A stretch of DNA of 25,810 nt from DATJPY01 sp035506135 (GTDB taxonomy: Bacteria > Myxococcota_A > UBA9160 > PR03). Below, in pieces: positions 6,463 through 14,892 of the stretch (positions are counted from its first letter, which is position 1; each line of letters starts with the position of its first letter). The translations under genes were made by a program, and so were the position numbers. Location: assembly GCA_035506135.1 (NCBI GenBank), contig DATJPY010000047.1, forward strand, positions 1-25,810. The letters are read 5' to 3'. The notes beneath the pieces are model-generated. The model did no database searches, was not told where the DNA came from, and was given only the letters and a program-made list of their open reading frames with translations.

Positions 6463-8163
6463 ATGGACGAGCACGGGCTCGACGAGGCGCGCTGCTACCG
6501 AGCGCTGCTCGCGCGCGATCGCCGCTTCGACGGCCACTTCTTCACCGGGGTCGTGACGACCGGGATCTACTGCCGGCCGATCTGCCCGGCGCGCACGCCC
6601 CGGCGCGAGAACGTGCGCTTCTTCGCCTGCGCCGCTGCGGCCGAGAGCGCCGGCTTCCGCGCCTGCCGGCGCTGCCGGCCCGAGACCGCCCCCGGCACCC
6701 CGGCCTGGATCGGCAGCCCCGCCCTGGTGGCGCGCGCGCTGCGTCTCATCGCCGCCGGAAGCCTCGACGACGACGATCTCGAGGGCTTCGCGGCGCGCCT
6801 CGGCATCGGCGCGCGTCACCTGACGCGGCTCTTCTCGACGCATCTGGGTGTCGCTCCCGGCGCGATCGCGCGGGCGCGCCGCACCCACCTGGCGCGGCGC
6901 CTCCTCGACGAGAGCGATCTGCGGCTGGCGGAGATCGCCTTCGCCGCGGGCTTCGCCAGCGTGCGGCAGTTCAACCACGCCATGCGCGCGGCCTTCGGCG
7001 CCGCGCCGTCGGCGCTGCGGCGGCGGCGCCCCGGGGCGGCGAGCGCCTCCGCGCTGTCGATGCGGCTTCCCTTCCGGCCGCCGCTCGACTGGGCCGCGCT
7101 GCTCCGCTTCCTCGCGCCGCGCGCGACACCCGGCGTGGAGCAGGTCGACGGCGACGCGTATCGACGCACGATCCGGCTCGGCGCGGGGCTCGGTACGCTC
7201 GAGGTGCGGACGATCCCCGGTGCCAGCCAGCTCCAGCTCTCGGTGTGGCTGCCGGCCTTCGACGGCGTACACCAGGTCGTGGCGCGCGCCCGCCGCCTCT
7301 TCGACCTCGACGCCGATCCGCTCCCGATCGAGGCGCAGCTCGCGCGCGATCGCGCCCTGGGCGCGCTCGTTGCGCAGCACCCCGGTCTGCGCGTGCCGGG
7401 GGCGTGGGACCCATTCGAGGGCGCCGTGCGCGCCCTGCTCGGCCAGCAGGTCACGGTGCGCGGCGCCACCACGCTGGCCGGCCGGCTTGCCGCCCGCTTC
7501 GGTGAGCCGCTCGGCGACGCGGCGCGCCCGGGCCTGACCCACCTGTTCCCGCGGCCCGAGGCGCTGGCCGTGGCGGACGCGAGCGCGATCGGTCTGCCGC
7601 GCGCGCGCGCGGCCGCGCTGCGAGCGCTGGCGCAGGCCGTCGCAAGGGGCGCACTCGACCTCGAGGCCGCGCGCGGACCCGCCGAGCTCGCGGCGCATCT
7701 GTGCGAGATCCCGGGCATCGGCGACTGGACGGCCGAGATCGTGGCGATGCGCGCGGGCGGCGAGCCGGATGCCTTCCCCGCCGGCGATCTCGGGCTCCGG
7801 CGCGCGCTGGCCGGGGGACGGGCGCCGCTGGCCCCGGCCGCGTTGGCGCGCCGCGCGGAAGCGTGGCGCCCGTGGCGCGCCTACGCCGCGATGCATCTCT
7901 GGATGAAGCCGCTTACATCACCTCGCCGCCGTTCGGCGACACCACCTGGCCGGTCAGGAACGCGCTCGCCGGGTCGACGAGCAGGAGCGCGGTCGGCACC
8001 ACCTCCTCCGGGCGCCCGAAGCGGCCCATCGGAACGGCGGCGGCCAGGAGCGCGCGGCCGGCGGGATCGATCGCGTCGAGCAGCGGCGTGTCGATGTAGC
8101 CGGGCGCGATCGCGTTCACCGCGATGCCGAGCCGCGCCACCTCGCGCGCCACGGCCTTGGTGA
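6463..8163 (+). CDS. Ada Zn-domain/AraC-HTH/AlkA fusion DNA-3-methyladenine glycosylase with abnormal C-terminal extension
   Basis: Domains in order: Ada-type zinc site with Cys37, Cys41, Cys68 and Cys71 (GIYCRPICPAR...CRRCRP); AraC-type helix-turn-helix about 85-185; AlkA N-terminal domain from about 200; HhH-GPD glycosylase about 315-480. The hairpin is IPGIGDWTAEIV and the probable catalytic Asp is Asp442 in PAGDLGLRRAL. There is no Cys-dependent methyltransferase domain. The protein should excise alkylated purines and may also sense alkyl phosphotriesters and activate transcription, as known for Ada/AdaA-AlkA fusions. The family-like sequence ends at WRPWRAYAAMHLW (about base 7900). The frame then runs on about 85 residues of Arg/Pro/Ser-rich sequence, entirely antisense to the SDR gene, so the original stop was probably lost by mutation or a frameshift. 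The start at 6463 is the only good ATG. Confidence 0.88.
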   Translation: MDEHGLDEARCYRALLARDRRFDGHFFTGVVTTGIYCRPICPARTPRRENVRFFACAAAAESAGFRACRRCRPETAPGTPAWIGSPALVARALRLIAAGSLDDDDLEGFAARLGIGARHLTRLFSTHLGVAPGAIARARRTHLARRLLDESDLRLAEIAFAAGFASVRQFNHAMRAAFGAAPSALRRRRPGAASASALSMRLPFRPPLDWAALLRFLAPRATPGVEQVDGDAYRRTIRLGAGLGTLEVRTIPGASQLQLSVWLPAFDGVHQVVARARRLFDLDADPLPIEAQLARDRALGALVAQHPGLRVPGAWDPFEGAVRALLGQQVTVRGATTLAGRLAARFGEPLGDAARPGLTHLFPRPEALAVADASAIGLPRARAAALRALAQAVARGALDLEAARGPAELAAHLCEIPGIGDWTAEIVAMRAGGEPDAFPAGDLGLRRALAGGRAPLAPAALARRAEAWRPWRAYAAMHLWMKPLTSPRRRSATPPGRSGTRSPGRRAGARSAPPPPGARSGPSERRRPGARGRRDRSRRAAACRCSRARSRSPRCRAAPPRAPRPW

Positions 8164-8722
8164 AGGCGATGATGCCTCCCTTCGCGGCGGAGTAGTGCGG
8201 CACCGAGGCGATCCCGGTAAGCCCCGCGATCGAGGCCATGTTCACGATGCGGCCGTAGCGCCGCGCGGTCATCGCGCGCAGTGCCTCGCGCGTGCAGAAG
8301 AAGGTGCCGTCGAGGTGGACCGCGAGCATGCGGCGCCACGCGGCGTCGTCGAGGGTCGCCGTGGCGTCGAGCGGCGTCTCCTGCCCGCGCCCCGACACCA
8401 CCTGCTCGGCGATCCGGCGGCCGCGCTCCTGGAGCTCGGGCCGCGCGTCGACGTAGCCCGCGTTGTTCACCAGGATCTCGAGGCGTCCGAAGCGGCGCAG
8501 CGTCTCCTGAAACCAGCCGCGCACCGCGGCGGGGTCGGCGACGTCTCCCGCCAGCGCGAGGCCGCGCCCGCCGATCTCCCCGAGCGTGCGCTCCGCGCGC
8601 GCGCCGTCCAGGTCGACGACCGCGATGCGTGCGCCCTCGCCGGCGAGAGCGTGGGCGATGGCGCGGCCGAGGCCGGAGCCGGCGCCCGTCACCAGAGCGT
8701 GTTGACCCTCGAGCTTCGCCAT
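7913..8722 (-). CDS. Short-chain dehydrogenase/reductase (SDR family)
   Basis: 269 residues, with GAGGAGGG seven bases before the ATG. The classical SDR pattern is complete: TGAGSGLG at 12-19 for cofactor binding, Asp37 at the end of strand 2 (favouring NAD), NNAG at 86-89, Ser164, Tyr177 and Lys181 (HYSAAK), APGYIDTPLL, and the C-terminal TGQVVSPNGG. It should be a cytoplasmic NAD(P)-dependent oxidoreductase; the substrate is unknown. Residues about 92-122 form a longer-than-usual, charged segment after NNAG that may shape the substrate pocket. An unknown membrane protein gene lies 61 bases upstream on the same strand. Its 3' 251 bases are overlapped antisense by the AlkA frame. Confidence 0.93.
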   Translation of the reverse strand: MAKLEGQHALVTGAGSGLGRAIAHALAGEGARIAVVDLDGARAERTLGEIGGRGLALAGDVADPAAVRGWFQETLRRFGRLEILVNNAGYVDARPELQERGRRIAEQVVSGRGQETPLDATATLDDAAWRRMLAVHLDGTFFCTREALRAMTARRYGRIVNMASIAGLTGIASVPHYSAAKGGIIAFTKAVAREVARLGIAVNAIAPGYIDTPLLDAIDPAGRALLAAAVPMGRFGRPEEVVPTALLLVDPASAFLTGQVVSPNGGEVM

Positions 8723-8783
8723 GGGCGCCCTCCTCGAGGGAGGCAGGCTAGCCCAGCCGCGCGTGGGTCCGGGGCGGACGACC

Positions 8784-9881
8784 TCAGCGCAGGAGCTGCT
8801 CGACGGCGTGGCCGACGACGGCGCTGCCGAGCCAGGAGCCCAACGGAAGCAGCAGGAAGACCGCGAAGCGCAGCAGCGTGGTGGCGTCGATCGGCCACTC
8901 GCGCGCGGCGGCGATGCGCGCCTCGTACGCCAGCAGATCCGCGAGGCGGCCGCCGCGGGCGCTGCCCGCGTCGAGGGTGGCCCGCTCCGCTCGGATCTGC
9001 TGGCGCAACGCGGCGAGCGAATCGAGCTTCTCGGCGCGGATGCGCGCGTGGATCCCGAGCACCGGGAGCAGGAAGCTCAGCATCGCGAAGGCGACGATGC
9101 CGACGAGCACCAGCGCCGGCGCCTCGGCGTAGCCGGCGTCGATGAAGGCCATCGAGGCGATCGTTGCCAGCAGCAGCCAGCGCAGCGCGCGCCGCAGCCC
9201 GCGCCGGGCGAACGGTCGCAGCGGGGAGAGGTCGAGGAGGTCGATCTCGCGCACCCGCCCCGCCAGGCGCGCGAAGGCGCGATCCTGACACACCGAGGCG
9301 TAGAGTGTGCGGCTGGTCGCCCAGCCGAGCGCGGCGCCGACGGCCAGGTCGAACAGGACCGACGGCATCGCGTAGGTCTCGACGCGCAAGAAGCGGGTCG
9401 GATCGAGGTACAGCATCGGGACGATGGCGGTGATGCCGGCGGCGCCGAGCGCGCCGACCGCGCGCAGGCGCGAGCGGTCGGGAGCGCCCACCGCGTCCGC
9501 ATCGCCGCCGTCGTCCGCGAGCTCGACGCGCCGCAGCGCCGGCAGGAGCGCGCGCAGGTCGCGGCGCGTGCCTGCCTGCTCGTAGCGATGCGTGACCAGG
9601 ACGCCCGCGACCAGGCTCGCGATGATGATCGCGCTCCGCACCTCGACGTGGCGCCAGGGCGCGACCTCGCCGGAGAGGAGCGTGCGCAGGTTGCCGTCCC
9701 AGAGGTCGAGGAGCAGGAAGGTCGCGACGAGCGCCAGCCCGAGCGCGGCGCCCACCGCGAGCGGCGACGCCGGGACGCGGTCGAAGAGCCGGCTCCAGAG
9801 CGGCAGCACCGCCGCCTCCGGCACGGGGACCGTCGGCGAGAGCCGCGCCACGCGGAGCTCCTGTTCGGGGGCCAGCAGCAT
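8784..9881 (-). CDS. Multi-pass membrane protein of unknown function
   Basis: 365 residues. Hydrophobic segments are at about 40-60, 82-98, 141-158, 172-192, 232-249, 254-276 and 335-355, giving about seven membrane spans. There is a charged loop at 99-140 (Arg- and Asp-rich) and a charged, coiled-coil-like cytoplasmic stretch at 279-330. A motif DLLDLSPLRPFARRGLRRALRW (split here as DLLDLSPLRPF and ARRGLRRALRW) precedes the fifth span. I have an impression of similar uncharacterised proteins in other genomes, but I cannot assign a family. No ribosome-binding site is obvious before the ATG at 9881. It lies upstream of the SDR gene and 189 bases downstream of the VOC gene. Coding status is well supported by length, hydrophobic pattern and codon bias. 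Confidence 0.75.
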   Translation of the reverse strand: MLLAPEQELRVARLSPTVPVPEAAVLPLWSRLFDRVPASPLAVGAALGLALVATFLLLDLWDGNLRTLLSGEVAPWRHVEVRSAIIIASLVAGVLVTHRYEQAGTRRDLRALLPALRRVELADDGGDADAVGAPDRSRLRAVGALGAAGITAIVPMLYLDPTRFLRVETYAMPSVLFDLAVGAALGWATSRTLYASVCQDRAFARLAGRVREIDLLDLSPLRPFARRGLRRALRWLLLATIASMAFIDAGYAEAPALVLVGIVAFAMLSFLLPVLGIHARIRAEKLDSLAALRQQIRAERATLDAGSARGGRLADLLAYEARIAAAREWPIDATTLLRFAVFLLLPLGSWLGSAVVGHAVEQLLR

Positions 9882-10058
9882 GCGGACAGGGAATCACCGT
9901 GGACGGCGGTCCGCTGTGAAGAAGGTCACACGCCGGCGCGCGGGCGCTCCCGCCATCGAATCGGAGGGCTGCGCCGGGGTGGGGGCCGCGGCCCGCGCAG
10001 CTCTATCCCCGTCGCCTGCTGACCTTCGTTCGGCTCCGCAGACTCCGCCTCACTGCGC

Positions 10059-10084
10059 GGAGGCCGACTCTCAGCTCGGCCTCC
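10059..10084 (-). terminator. Hairpin at the end of the VOC gene, possible terminator
   Basis: A perfect 9-base inverted repeat, GGAGGCCGA and TCGGCCTCC with an 8-base spacer, straddles the VOC stop codon (10071-10073). On the minus strand it would form a G+C-rich stem-loop at the 3' end of the serS-VOC transcript. No T-run follows, so it is not a canonical intrinsic terminator. A second 6-base stem (10043-10048 with 10057-10062) shares bases with it, so only one can form at a time. Confidence 0.35.
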
Positions 10085-10505
10085 TTGCTCCGGGCTCCAG
10101 CAGCCCCTTGCCCGGCACGAAGTTCATCTCGAGGCGCACGCCCTCGGGGTCCTCGAACAGGATCGAGTAGTACCCGGGGGCCCAGGACCCCTCCTCCGGC
10201 GGGTGGACGATGTGCGCGCCGTTCTCGCGCAGGAACGCGTGGAGCTGGTCGACGGCCTCGCGGCTGCGCGCGCGGAAGCAGAGATGGTGCAGGCCGACGC
10301 GGTTTTGGTCGAAGCGCTCGCCGCGGTGCGCCGGCGAGGCGGGCCGGATCCCGAGCGCGGTGCGGCCGCCGACACAGTAGTAGTAGTCCGGCGCGTCGAT
10401 CACCGGCGTGAGCCCGAGGAACGGAAGCAGCTTGCCGTAGAAGGCGCGGGCGCGCGGGAAGTCGCCCGTCGTGAGCATCACGTGCGCCATCCCGTTGATC
10501 TCCAT
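10071..10505 (-). CDS. VOC-family (glyoxalase/dioxygenase-fold) protein
   Basis: 144 residues starting at the ATG at 10505, with AGGAGG seven bases upstream. Two beta-alpha-beta-beta-beta modules are visible. The first has INGMAHVMLTTGDFPRARAFYGKLL with His8; the second has VGLHHLCFRA with His73/His74 and ends FEDPEGVRLEMNFV with Glu126. These match the metal-ligand positions of the vicinal oxygen chelate superfamily, which includes glyoxalase I, bleomycin resistance proteins and extradiol dioxygenases. It is cytoplasmic. The reaction cannot be deduced. It begins 16 bases after serS ends on the same strand, so it is probably co-transcribed with serS. Confidence 0.9.
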   Translation of the reverse strand: MEINGMAHVMLTTGDFPRARAFYGKLLPFLGLTPVIDAPDYYYCVGGRTALGIRPASPAHRGERFDQNRVGLHHLCFRARSREAVDQLHAFLRENGAHIVHPPEEGSWAPGYYSILFEDPEGVRLEMNFVPGKGLLEPGARRPS

Positions 10506-10521
10506 CGAAGCCTCCTCGGTC

Positions 10522-11808
10522 TCAGCGCGGGCCGATGTGGTCGAAGCCGGTGTAGCGCTGCAGCGCCTTCGGGATGCCGATCGATCCGTCCGCGCGCTGG
10601 TGGTTCTCGAGCAGCGCGACGAGCGCGCGCGAGACCGCCACCGCAGTGCCGTTCAGCATGTGCACGATCTCGGTCTTCTTGGCGCCGGCGCGCCGGAATC
10701 GGGTGCCGAGCCGGCGAGCCTGGTAGTCGGTGCAATTCGACGCGCTGGTGATCTCCCCGTAGCCGCCGCTTTCGCCGCGGCCGGGCATCCAGGCCTCGAT
10801 GTCGAACTTCCGATACGCCGGCGCGCCGAGGTCGCCGGCGGCGATGTCGACCACGCGATAGGGGATCTCGAGCGCCTGGAAGTAGCGCTCCTCGAGCGCG
10901 AGCAGCTCCGCGTGCATCGCCTCGGAGTCCTCGGGGCGCGTCAGCGCGAAGAGCTCCACCTTCGAGAACTGGTGCACGCGGTACAGGCCCCTGCTCTCGC
11001 GGCCGTAGGACCCGGCCTCGGTGCGGAAGCAGTGCGAGAGCCCCGCCAGTCGGATCGGCAGGTCGGCCTCGTCGAGCAGCGCGTCCGCGTAGAGCCCGCC
11101 GAGCGTGATCTCGGCGGTGCCGACCAGACACAGATCGTGGTCGGCAATCGAGTAGATCTGCGTCTCCTCGCCGCGCGGGCTGAAGCCGAGCGCGTCGACG
11201 ATCTCCGGCCGCGCGAGGTCCGGCGTCGCGAACAGCCGGAAGCCCTCGGCCTGCGCCAGATCGAGCGCCATGCGCTCGAACGCCAGCTCGAGCAGGACGG
11301 CCTCGTTCTTCAGGTAGTAGAACTTGGCGCCCGCCACCCGGGTTCCGGCCTCGAAGTCGACGAGGTCGAGGCGCTCCGCGAGCTGCAGGTGGTCGAGCGG
11401 CGTGAAGGCGAAGCGCGCCGGCGCGCCGACCCGGCGCAGCTCGCGCGCGTCGTTCTCGCCGCCGTCGGGGACGTCGGGGTGGATCAGGTTGGGGATGCCG
11501 GCCATCGCGTCGCGCAGCGCGCGCTCGGCGCGGCCGAGCGCGTCCTCGAGCTCGGCGACGGCATCCTTGAGGCGCCGTCCCTCGGCCGTGTGGGCTTCTC
11601 GTGCGGCGGGGTCCATCGAGCGGCCCGCCTGGGAGGCCGCCTTCTGGTGCTCGTTTCGCAGCCGGTTCGCCTCGGCCAGCTCGCCGCGCAGCACGGCCAC
11701 GCGCTGGTAGGCCGCCACGGCGGCGTCGACGTCGGCGCGCACGCCGCGGCGGCGGCAGCTCGCTGCGACCTCGTCGCGGCGCTCGGCCAGGGTGCGGGGA
11801 TCCAGCAT
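10522..11808 (-). CDS. serS: Seryl-tRNA synthetase
   Basis: 428 residues, close to the 430 of E. coli SerS. It charges tRNA-Ser with serine in the cytoplasm. The N-terminal long-helix coiled-coil arm covers about residues 28-100. The class II catalytic core has motif 1 around 171-200, the TAE serine-binding loop at 231-233, motif 2 (FRTEAGSYGRES..GLYRVHQF, about 261-281), ITSASNCTDYQARR, and motif 3 (LNGTAVAVSRALVALLENHQ, about 385-404). The start at the ATG at 11808 gives the family N-terminus MLDPRTL; an in-frame upstream start at 11844 adds 12 atypical residues. It is divergent from the Yej operon, with 83 bases between the two starts. Three tRNA-Ser genes occur near the window's right end. 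Confidence 0.97.
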   Translation of the reverse strand: MLDPRTLAERRDEVAASCRRRGVRADVDAAVAAYQRVAVLRGELAEANRLRNEHQKAASQAGRSMDPAAREAHTAEGRRLKDAVAELEDALGRAERALRDAMAGIPNLIHPDVPDGGENDARELRRVGAPARFAFTPLDHLQLAERLDLVDFEAGTRVAGAKFYYLKNEAVLLELAFERMALDLAQAEGFRLFATPDLARPEIVDALGFSPRGEETQIYSIADHDLCLVGTAEITLGGLYADALLDEADLPIRLAGLSHCFRTEAGSYGRESRGLYRVHQFSKVELFALTRPEDSEAMHAELLALEERYFQALEIPYRVVDIAAGDLGAPAYRKFDIEAWMPGRGESGGYGEITSASNCTDYQARRLGTRFRRAGAKKTEIVHMLNGTAVAVSRALVALLENHQRADGSIGIPKALQRYTGFDHIGPR

Positions 11809-11891
11809 GCTGCGGAGGGAAGCACACGCGCCCTGGGCGCTCAACCGAAGACTCCTATACTCGGCCGCGTCTCAGCCGGGGGGTCTCGTCG

Positions 11892-13775
11892 ATGGCGCTC
11901 CGCGCCGCACTGTTGCTCGCGCTCGGCCTGGTCTGCGCCGCTCCGGTGCGCGCCGCGGAGCCCGCGGATACCGCGAAGCCCGCCGATGCAGTGGCTGCGA
12001 AGCCGTCGGTCGCCGACGCTCCTCGCCGACACGGCCTCGCGATCTACGACGACCTCAAGTACCCCGCCGGCTTCACCCACTTCGACTACGTGAACCCGGA
12101 CGCGCCGAAGGGCGGCACGCTGCGCCTCGGTGTCGCCGAGGCGACCTTCGACAGCTTCAACCCCTTCATCGTGAAGGGCAATCCGGCGGCGGGGGTCGCG
12201 GCGATCTGGGACACGCTGCTGGTGGGCTCCGCCGACGAGCCCTTCAGCGAGTATGGGCTCCTCGCACAGACGGTGCGCACGCCGTCCGACCACTCGTGGG
12301 TGGAGTTCGAGCTGCGCCCCGAGGCGCGCTGGCACGACGGCAAACCGGTGACGGCCGACGACGTGATCTGGACGTTCGAGACGCTGCGCTCGAAGGGAGC
12401 TCCGTTCTATCGCTTCTACTACGCGAGCGTGGATCGGGTCGAAAAGACAGGAGAGCGCGGCGTGCGCTTCGTGTTCAAGCCCGGCACCAACCGCGAGCTG
12501 CCGCTGATCGTGGGACAGCTCCCGGTGCTGCCGAAGCACTGGTGGGAGGGCCGCGAGTTCGACAAGACGCTGCTCGAGCCGCCGCTCGGCAGCGGCCCCT
12601 ACCGGGTCGGGAAGTTCGAGGCGGGGCGCTTCGTCGAGTACGAGCGCGTGCCCGACTACTGGGGCCGGGACCTGCCGGTGAACCGCGGGCGGAACAACTT
12701 CGACGTCCAGCACTACGACTACTACCGCGACGCCACGGTCGCGCTCGAGGCGTTCAAGGGCGGGAACTTCGACCTCCACCTCGAGAGCTCCGCGAAGGAC
12801 TGGGCGACCGCCTACGACGTCCCCGAGGTGCGCGACGGCCGCATCGTGAAGGAGTCGATCCCCAACCAGCGTCCCGCCGGGATGCAGGCCTTCGCGATGA
12901 ACCTGCGCCGGCCGCTGTTCCAGGACCGCCGCGTGCGCGAGGCGCTCGGGCTCGCCTTCGACTTCGAGTGGTCGAACCAGGCGCTCTTCTACGGGCAGTA
13001 CACGCGCACGCGCAGCTACTTCGACAACTCGGAGCTCGCGGCGCGCGGGCTGCCCGACGCGGCCGAGCTGGGCGTGCTCGAGCCGCTGCGCGGCAAGCTG
13101 CCCGAGGAGGTGTTCACCCGCGAGTTCACCGTCCCGAAGACGGACGGCTCCGGCAACGCTCGCGACAACCTGCGCCGCGCCGCCGAGCTGCTGCGCGACG
13201 CCGGCTGGAGCGTGCAGAACGGCAAGCTGGTGAAGGACGGCCAGCCGTTCGCCTTCGAGGTCCTGCTCGACAATCCCCAGTTCGAGCGGGTGGTGCTGCC
13301 GTACGCGAAGAACCTCGAGAAGCTCGGGATCACGGCGAGCGTGCGTACCGTCGACACCTCGCAGTATCGCCGCCGGGTCGACGGCTTCGACTTCGACATG
13401 ATCGTCGCGAGCTTCCCGGAGTCCGATTCCCCCGGCAACGAGCAGCGCGAGTTCTGGGGCAGCGAGGCCGCGAAGCGCGAGGGCAGCCGCAACGTGATCG
13501 GCATCGCGGACCCGGCGATCGACGCGCTGATCGATCAGCTCATCGCCTCGCCCGACCGCAAGTCCCTGGTCACGCACACCCGCGCGCTCGACCGCGCGCT
13601 GCAGTGGGGCTACTACGTGGTGCCGAACTGGTACTACGGCGGCGACCGGATCGCGTACTGGAACCAGTTCGGCAAGCCCACCGTCGTCCCGAAGGACGGC
13701 GTCCAGATCGACGCCTGGTGGATCGATCCGGCCAAGGCCGCGGCGCTCGGCAGCCGCACGGGCGCCAAGAAGTAG
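11892..13775 (+). CDS. yejA: Peptide ABC transporter substrate-binding protein (YejA type)
   Basis: 627 residues, a family 5 extracellular solute-binding protein. A signal peptide occupies residues 1-22, ending VRA before AEP. The YejA-like N-terminal block HGLAIYDDLKYPAGFTHFDY, with VNPDAPKGGTLRL, is clear. Further family motifs are LRPEARWHDGKPVTADDV, LGSGPYRVG, and AFAMNLRRPLFQDRRVREAL in the second lobe. It binds oligopeptides in the periplasm and delivers them to the membrane permease. It is the first gene of a four-gene operon, 10 bases before yejB. The start is the ATG at 11892, just after a G-run that may serve as a weak ribosome-binding site. In enterobacteria the Yej system takes up peptides, including microcin C; the substrate here is unknown. 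Confidence 0.94.
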   Translation: MALRAALLLALGLVCAAPVRAAEPADTAKPADAVAAKPSVADAPRRHGLAIYDDLKYPAGFTHFDYVNPDAPKGGTLRLGVAEATFDSFNPFIVKGNPAAGVAAIWDTLLVGSADEPFSEYGLLAQTVRTPSDHSWVEFELRPEARWHDGKPVTADDVIWTFETLRSKGAPFYRFYYASVDRVEKTGERGVRFVFKPGTNRELPLIVGQLPVLPKHWWEGREFDKTLLEPPLGSGPYRVGKFEAGRFVEYERVPDYWGRDLPVNRGRNNFDVQHYDYYRDATVALEAFKGGNFDLHLESSAKDWATAYDVPEVRDGRIVKESIPNQRPAGMQAFAMNLRRPLFQDRRVREALGLAFDFEWSNQALFYGQYTRTRSYFDNSELAARGLPDAAELGVLEPLRGKLPEEVFTREFTVPKTDGSGNARDNLRRAAELLRDAGWSVQNGKLVKDGQPFAFEVLLDNPQFERVVLPYAKNLEKLGITASVRTVDTSQYRRRVDGFDFDMIVASFPESDSPGNEQREFWGSEAAKREGSRNVIGIADPAIDALIDQLIASPDRKSLVTHTRALDRALQWGYYVVPNWYYGGDRIAYWNQFGKPTVVPKDGVQIDAWWIDPAKAAALGSRTGAKK

Positions 13776-13785
13776 CCCGAGGTCG

Positions 13786-14892
13786 ATGGGCGCCTACATC
13801 GTCCGCCGCCTGCTGCTGATGATCCCGACCCTGCTCGCGATCATGCTGGTCAACTTCGCGGTGGTGCAGATCGTTCCCGGCGGCCCGATCGAGCGCATCC
13901 TCTCGCAGCTCGACCGCACCGCCGTCTCGGCCACCGCGCGCGTGTCGGGCGCGAGCGGCGAGACGCTGCAGGGCGCGCAGGCGCGGCCCGGAGCGGGGGC
14001 GAGCGGCCGCATCTACCGCGGCGCGCAGGGCCTCGACCCGGAGTTCATCGCCCAGCTCGAGAAGCAGTTCGGCTTCGACCAGCCGGTGTGGAAGCGCTTC
14101 CTGCTGATGATGAGGAGCTACCTCTTCTTCGACTTCGGCAAGAGCTACTTCCGCGACGCCACCGTGCTCCAGCTCGTGCTCGAGAAGATGCCGGTGTCGA
14201 TCTCGCTCGGTCTCTGGGAGACGCTGCTCGTCTACCTGATCTCGATCCCGCTCGGCATCGCCAAGGCAGTGCGCGACGGCTCGCGCTTCGACGTGTGGAC
14301 CAGCGCGGTGGTCGTGGCCGGCAACGCGGTGCCCTCGTTCCTCTTCGCGATCCTGCTGATCGTTCTCTTCGCCGGCGGCCGCTACTTCGCGTGGTTCCCG
14401 CTGCGCGGCATCGTGTCCGACAACTGGCGCGACCTCTCCTGGCCCGCGCTCGCGCTGGACTACCTGCGGCACATGGCGCTCCCGGTCACGGCGATGCTGA
14501 TCGGCAGCTTCGCGTCGCTGACGATCCTCACCAAGAACTCGTTCCTCGAGGAGATCAACAAGCAGTACGTGATGACGGCGCGGGCCAAGGGGCTGGCCGA
14601 GCGGCGCGTGCTCTACGGCCACGTCTTCCGCAACGCCATGCTGATCGTGATCGCCGGCTTCCCGGCGGCCTTCATCGGCGTGCTCTTCACGGGCTCGCTG
14701 CTGATCGAGGTGATCTTCTCGCTCGACGGCCTCGGCCTGCTCGGCTTCGAGGCGGCCGTGAACCGCGACTACCAGGTGATGTTCGGCACGCTCTACATGT
14801 TCACGCTGCTCGGCCTGGTGCTCGGTCTCGTCAGCGATCTCACGTACACCTTCGTCGACCCGCGCATCGACTTCGAGGGCCGGGAGCTCTAG
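13786..14892 (+). CDS. yejB: Peptide ABC transporter permease (YejB type)
   Basis: 368 residues, the first permease subunit (BPD_transp_1 fold). A membrane span at the N-terminus (RRLLLMIPTLLAIMLVNFAV) is followed by a periplasmic region of about 110 residues with the DPEFIAQLEKQFGFDQPVW segment typical of YejB. Five more spans follow, plus the cytoplasmic EAA loop (EEINKQYVMTARAKGLAERR, continuing to HVFRNA) that docks with the ATPase. GAGG lies just upstream of the ATG. The stop TAG overlaps the yejE GTG start by one base. The length agrees with the roughly 364 residues of E. coli YejB. Confidence 0.95.
   Translation: MGAYIVRRLLLMIPTLLAIMLVNFAVVQIVPGGPIERILSQLDRTAVSATARVSGASGETLQGAQARPGAGASGRIYRGAQGLDPEFIAQLEKQFGFDQPVWKRFLLMMRSYLFFDFGKSYFRDATVLQLVLEKMPVSISLGLWETLLVYLISIPLGIAKAVRDGSRFDVWTSAVVVAGNAVPSFLFAILLIVLFAGGRYFAWFPLRGIVSDNWRDLSWPALALDYLRHMALPVTAMLIGSFASLTILTKNSFLEEINKQYVMTARAKGLAERRVLYGHVFRNAMLIVIAGFPAAFIGVLFTGSLLIEVIFSLDGLGLLGFEAAVNRDYQVMFGTLYMFTLLGLVLGLVSDLTYTFVDPRIDFEGREL

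Noticed and set aside
11841..13577. 578-codon minus-strand frame opposite yejA
   Set aside because: Shadow of the conserved solute-binding protein.
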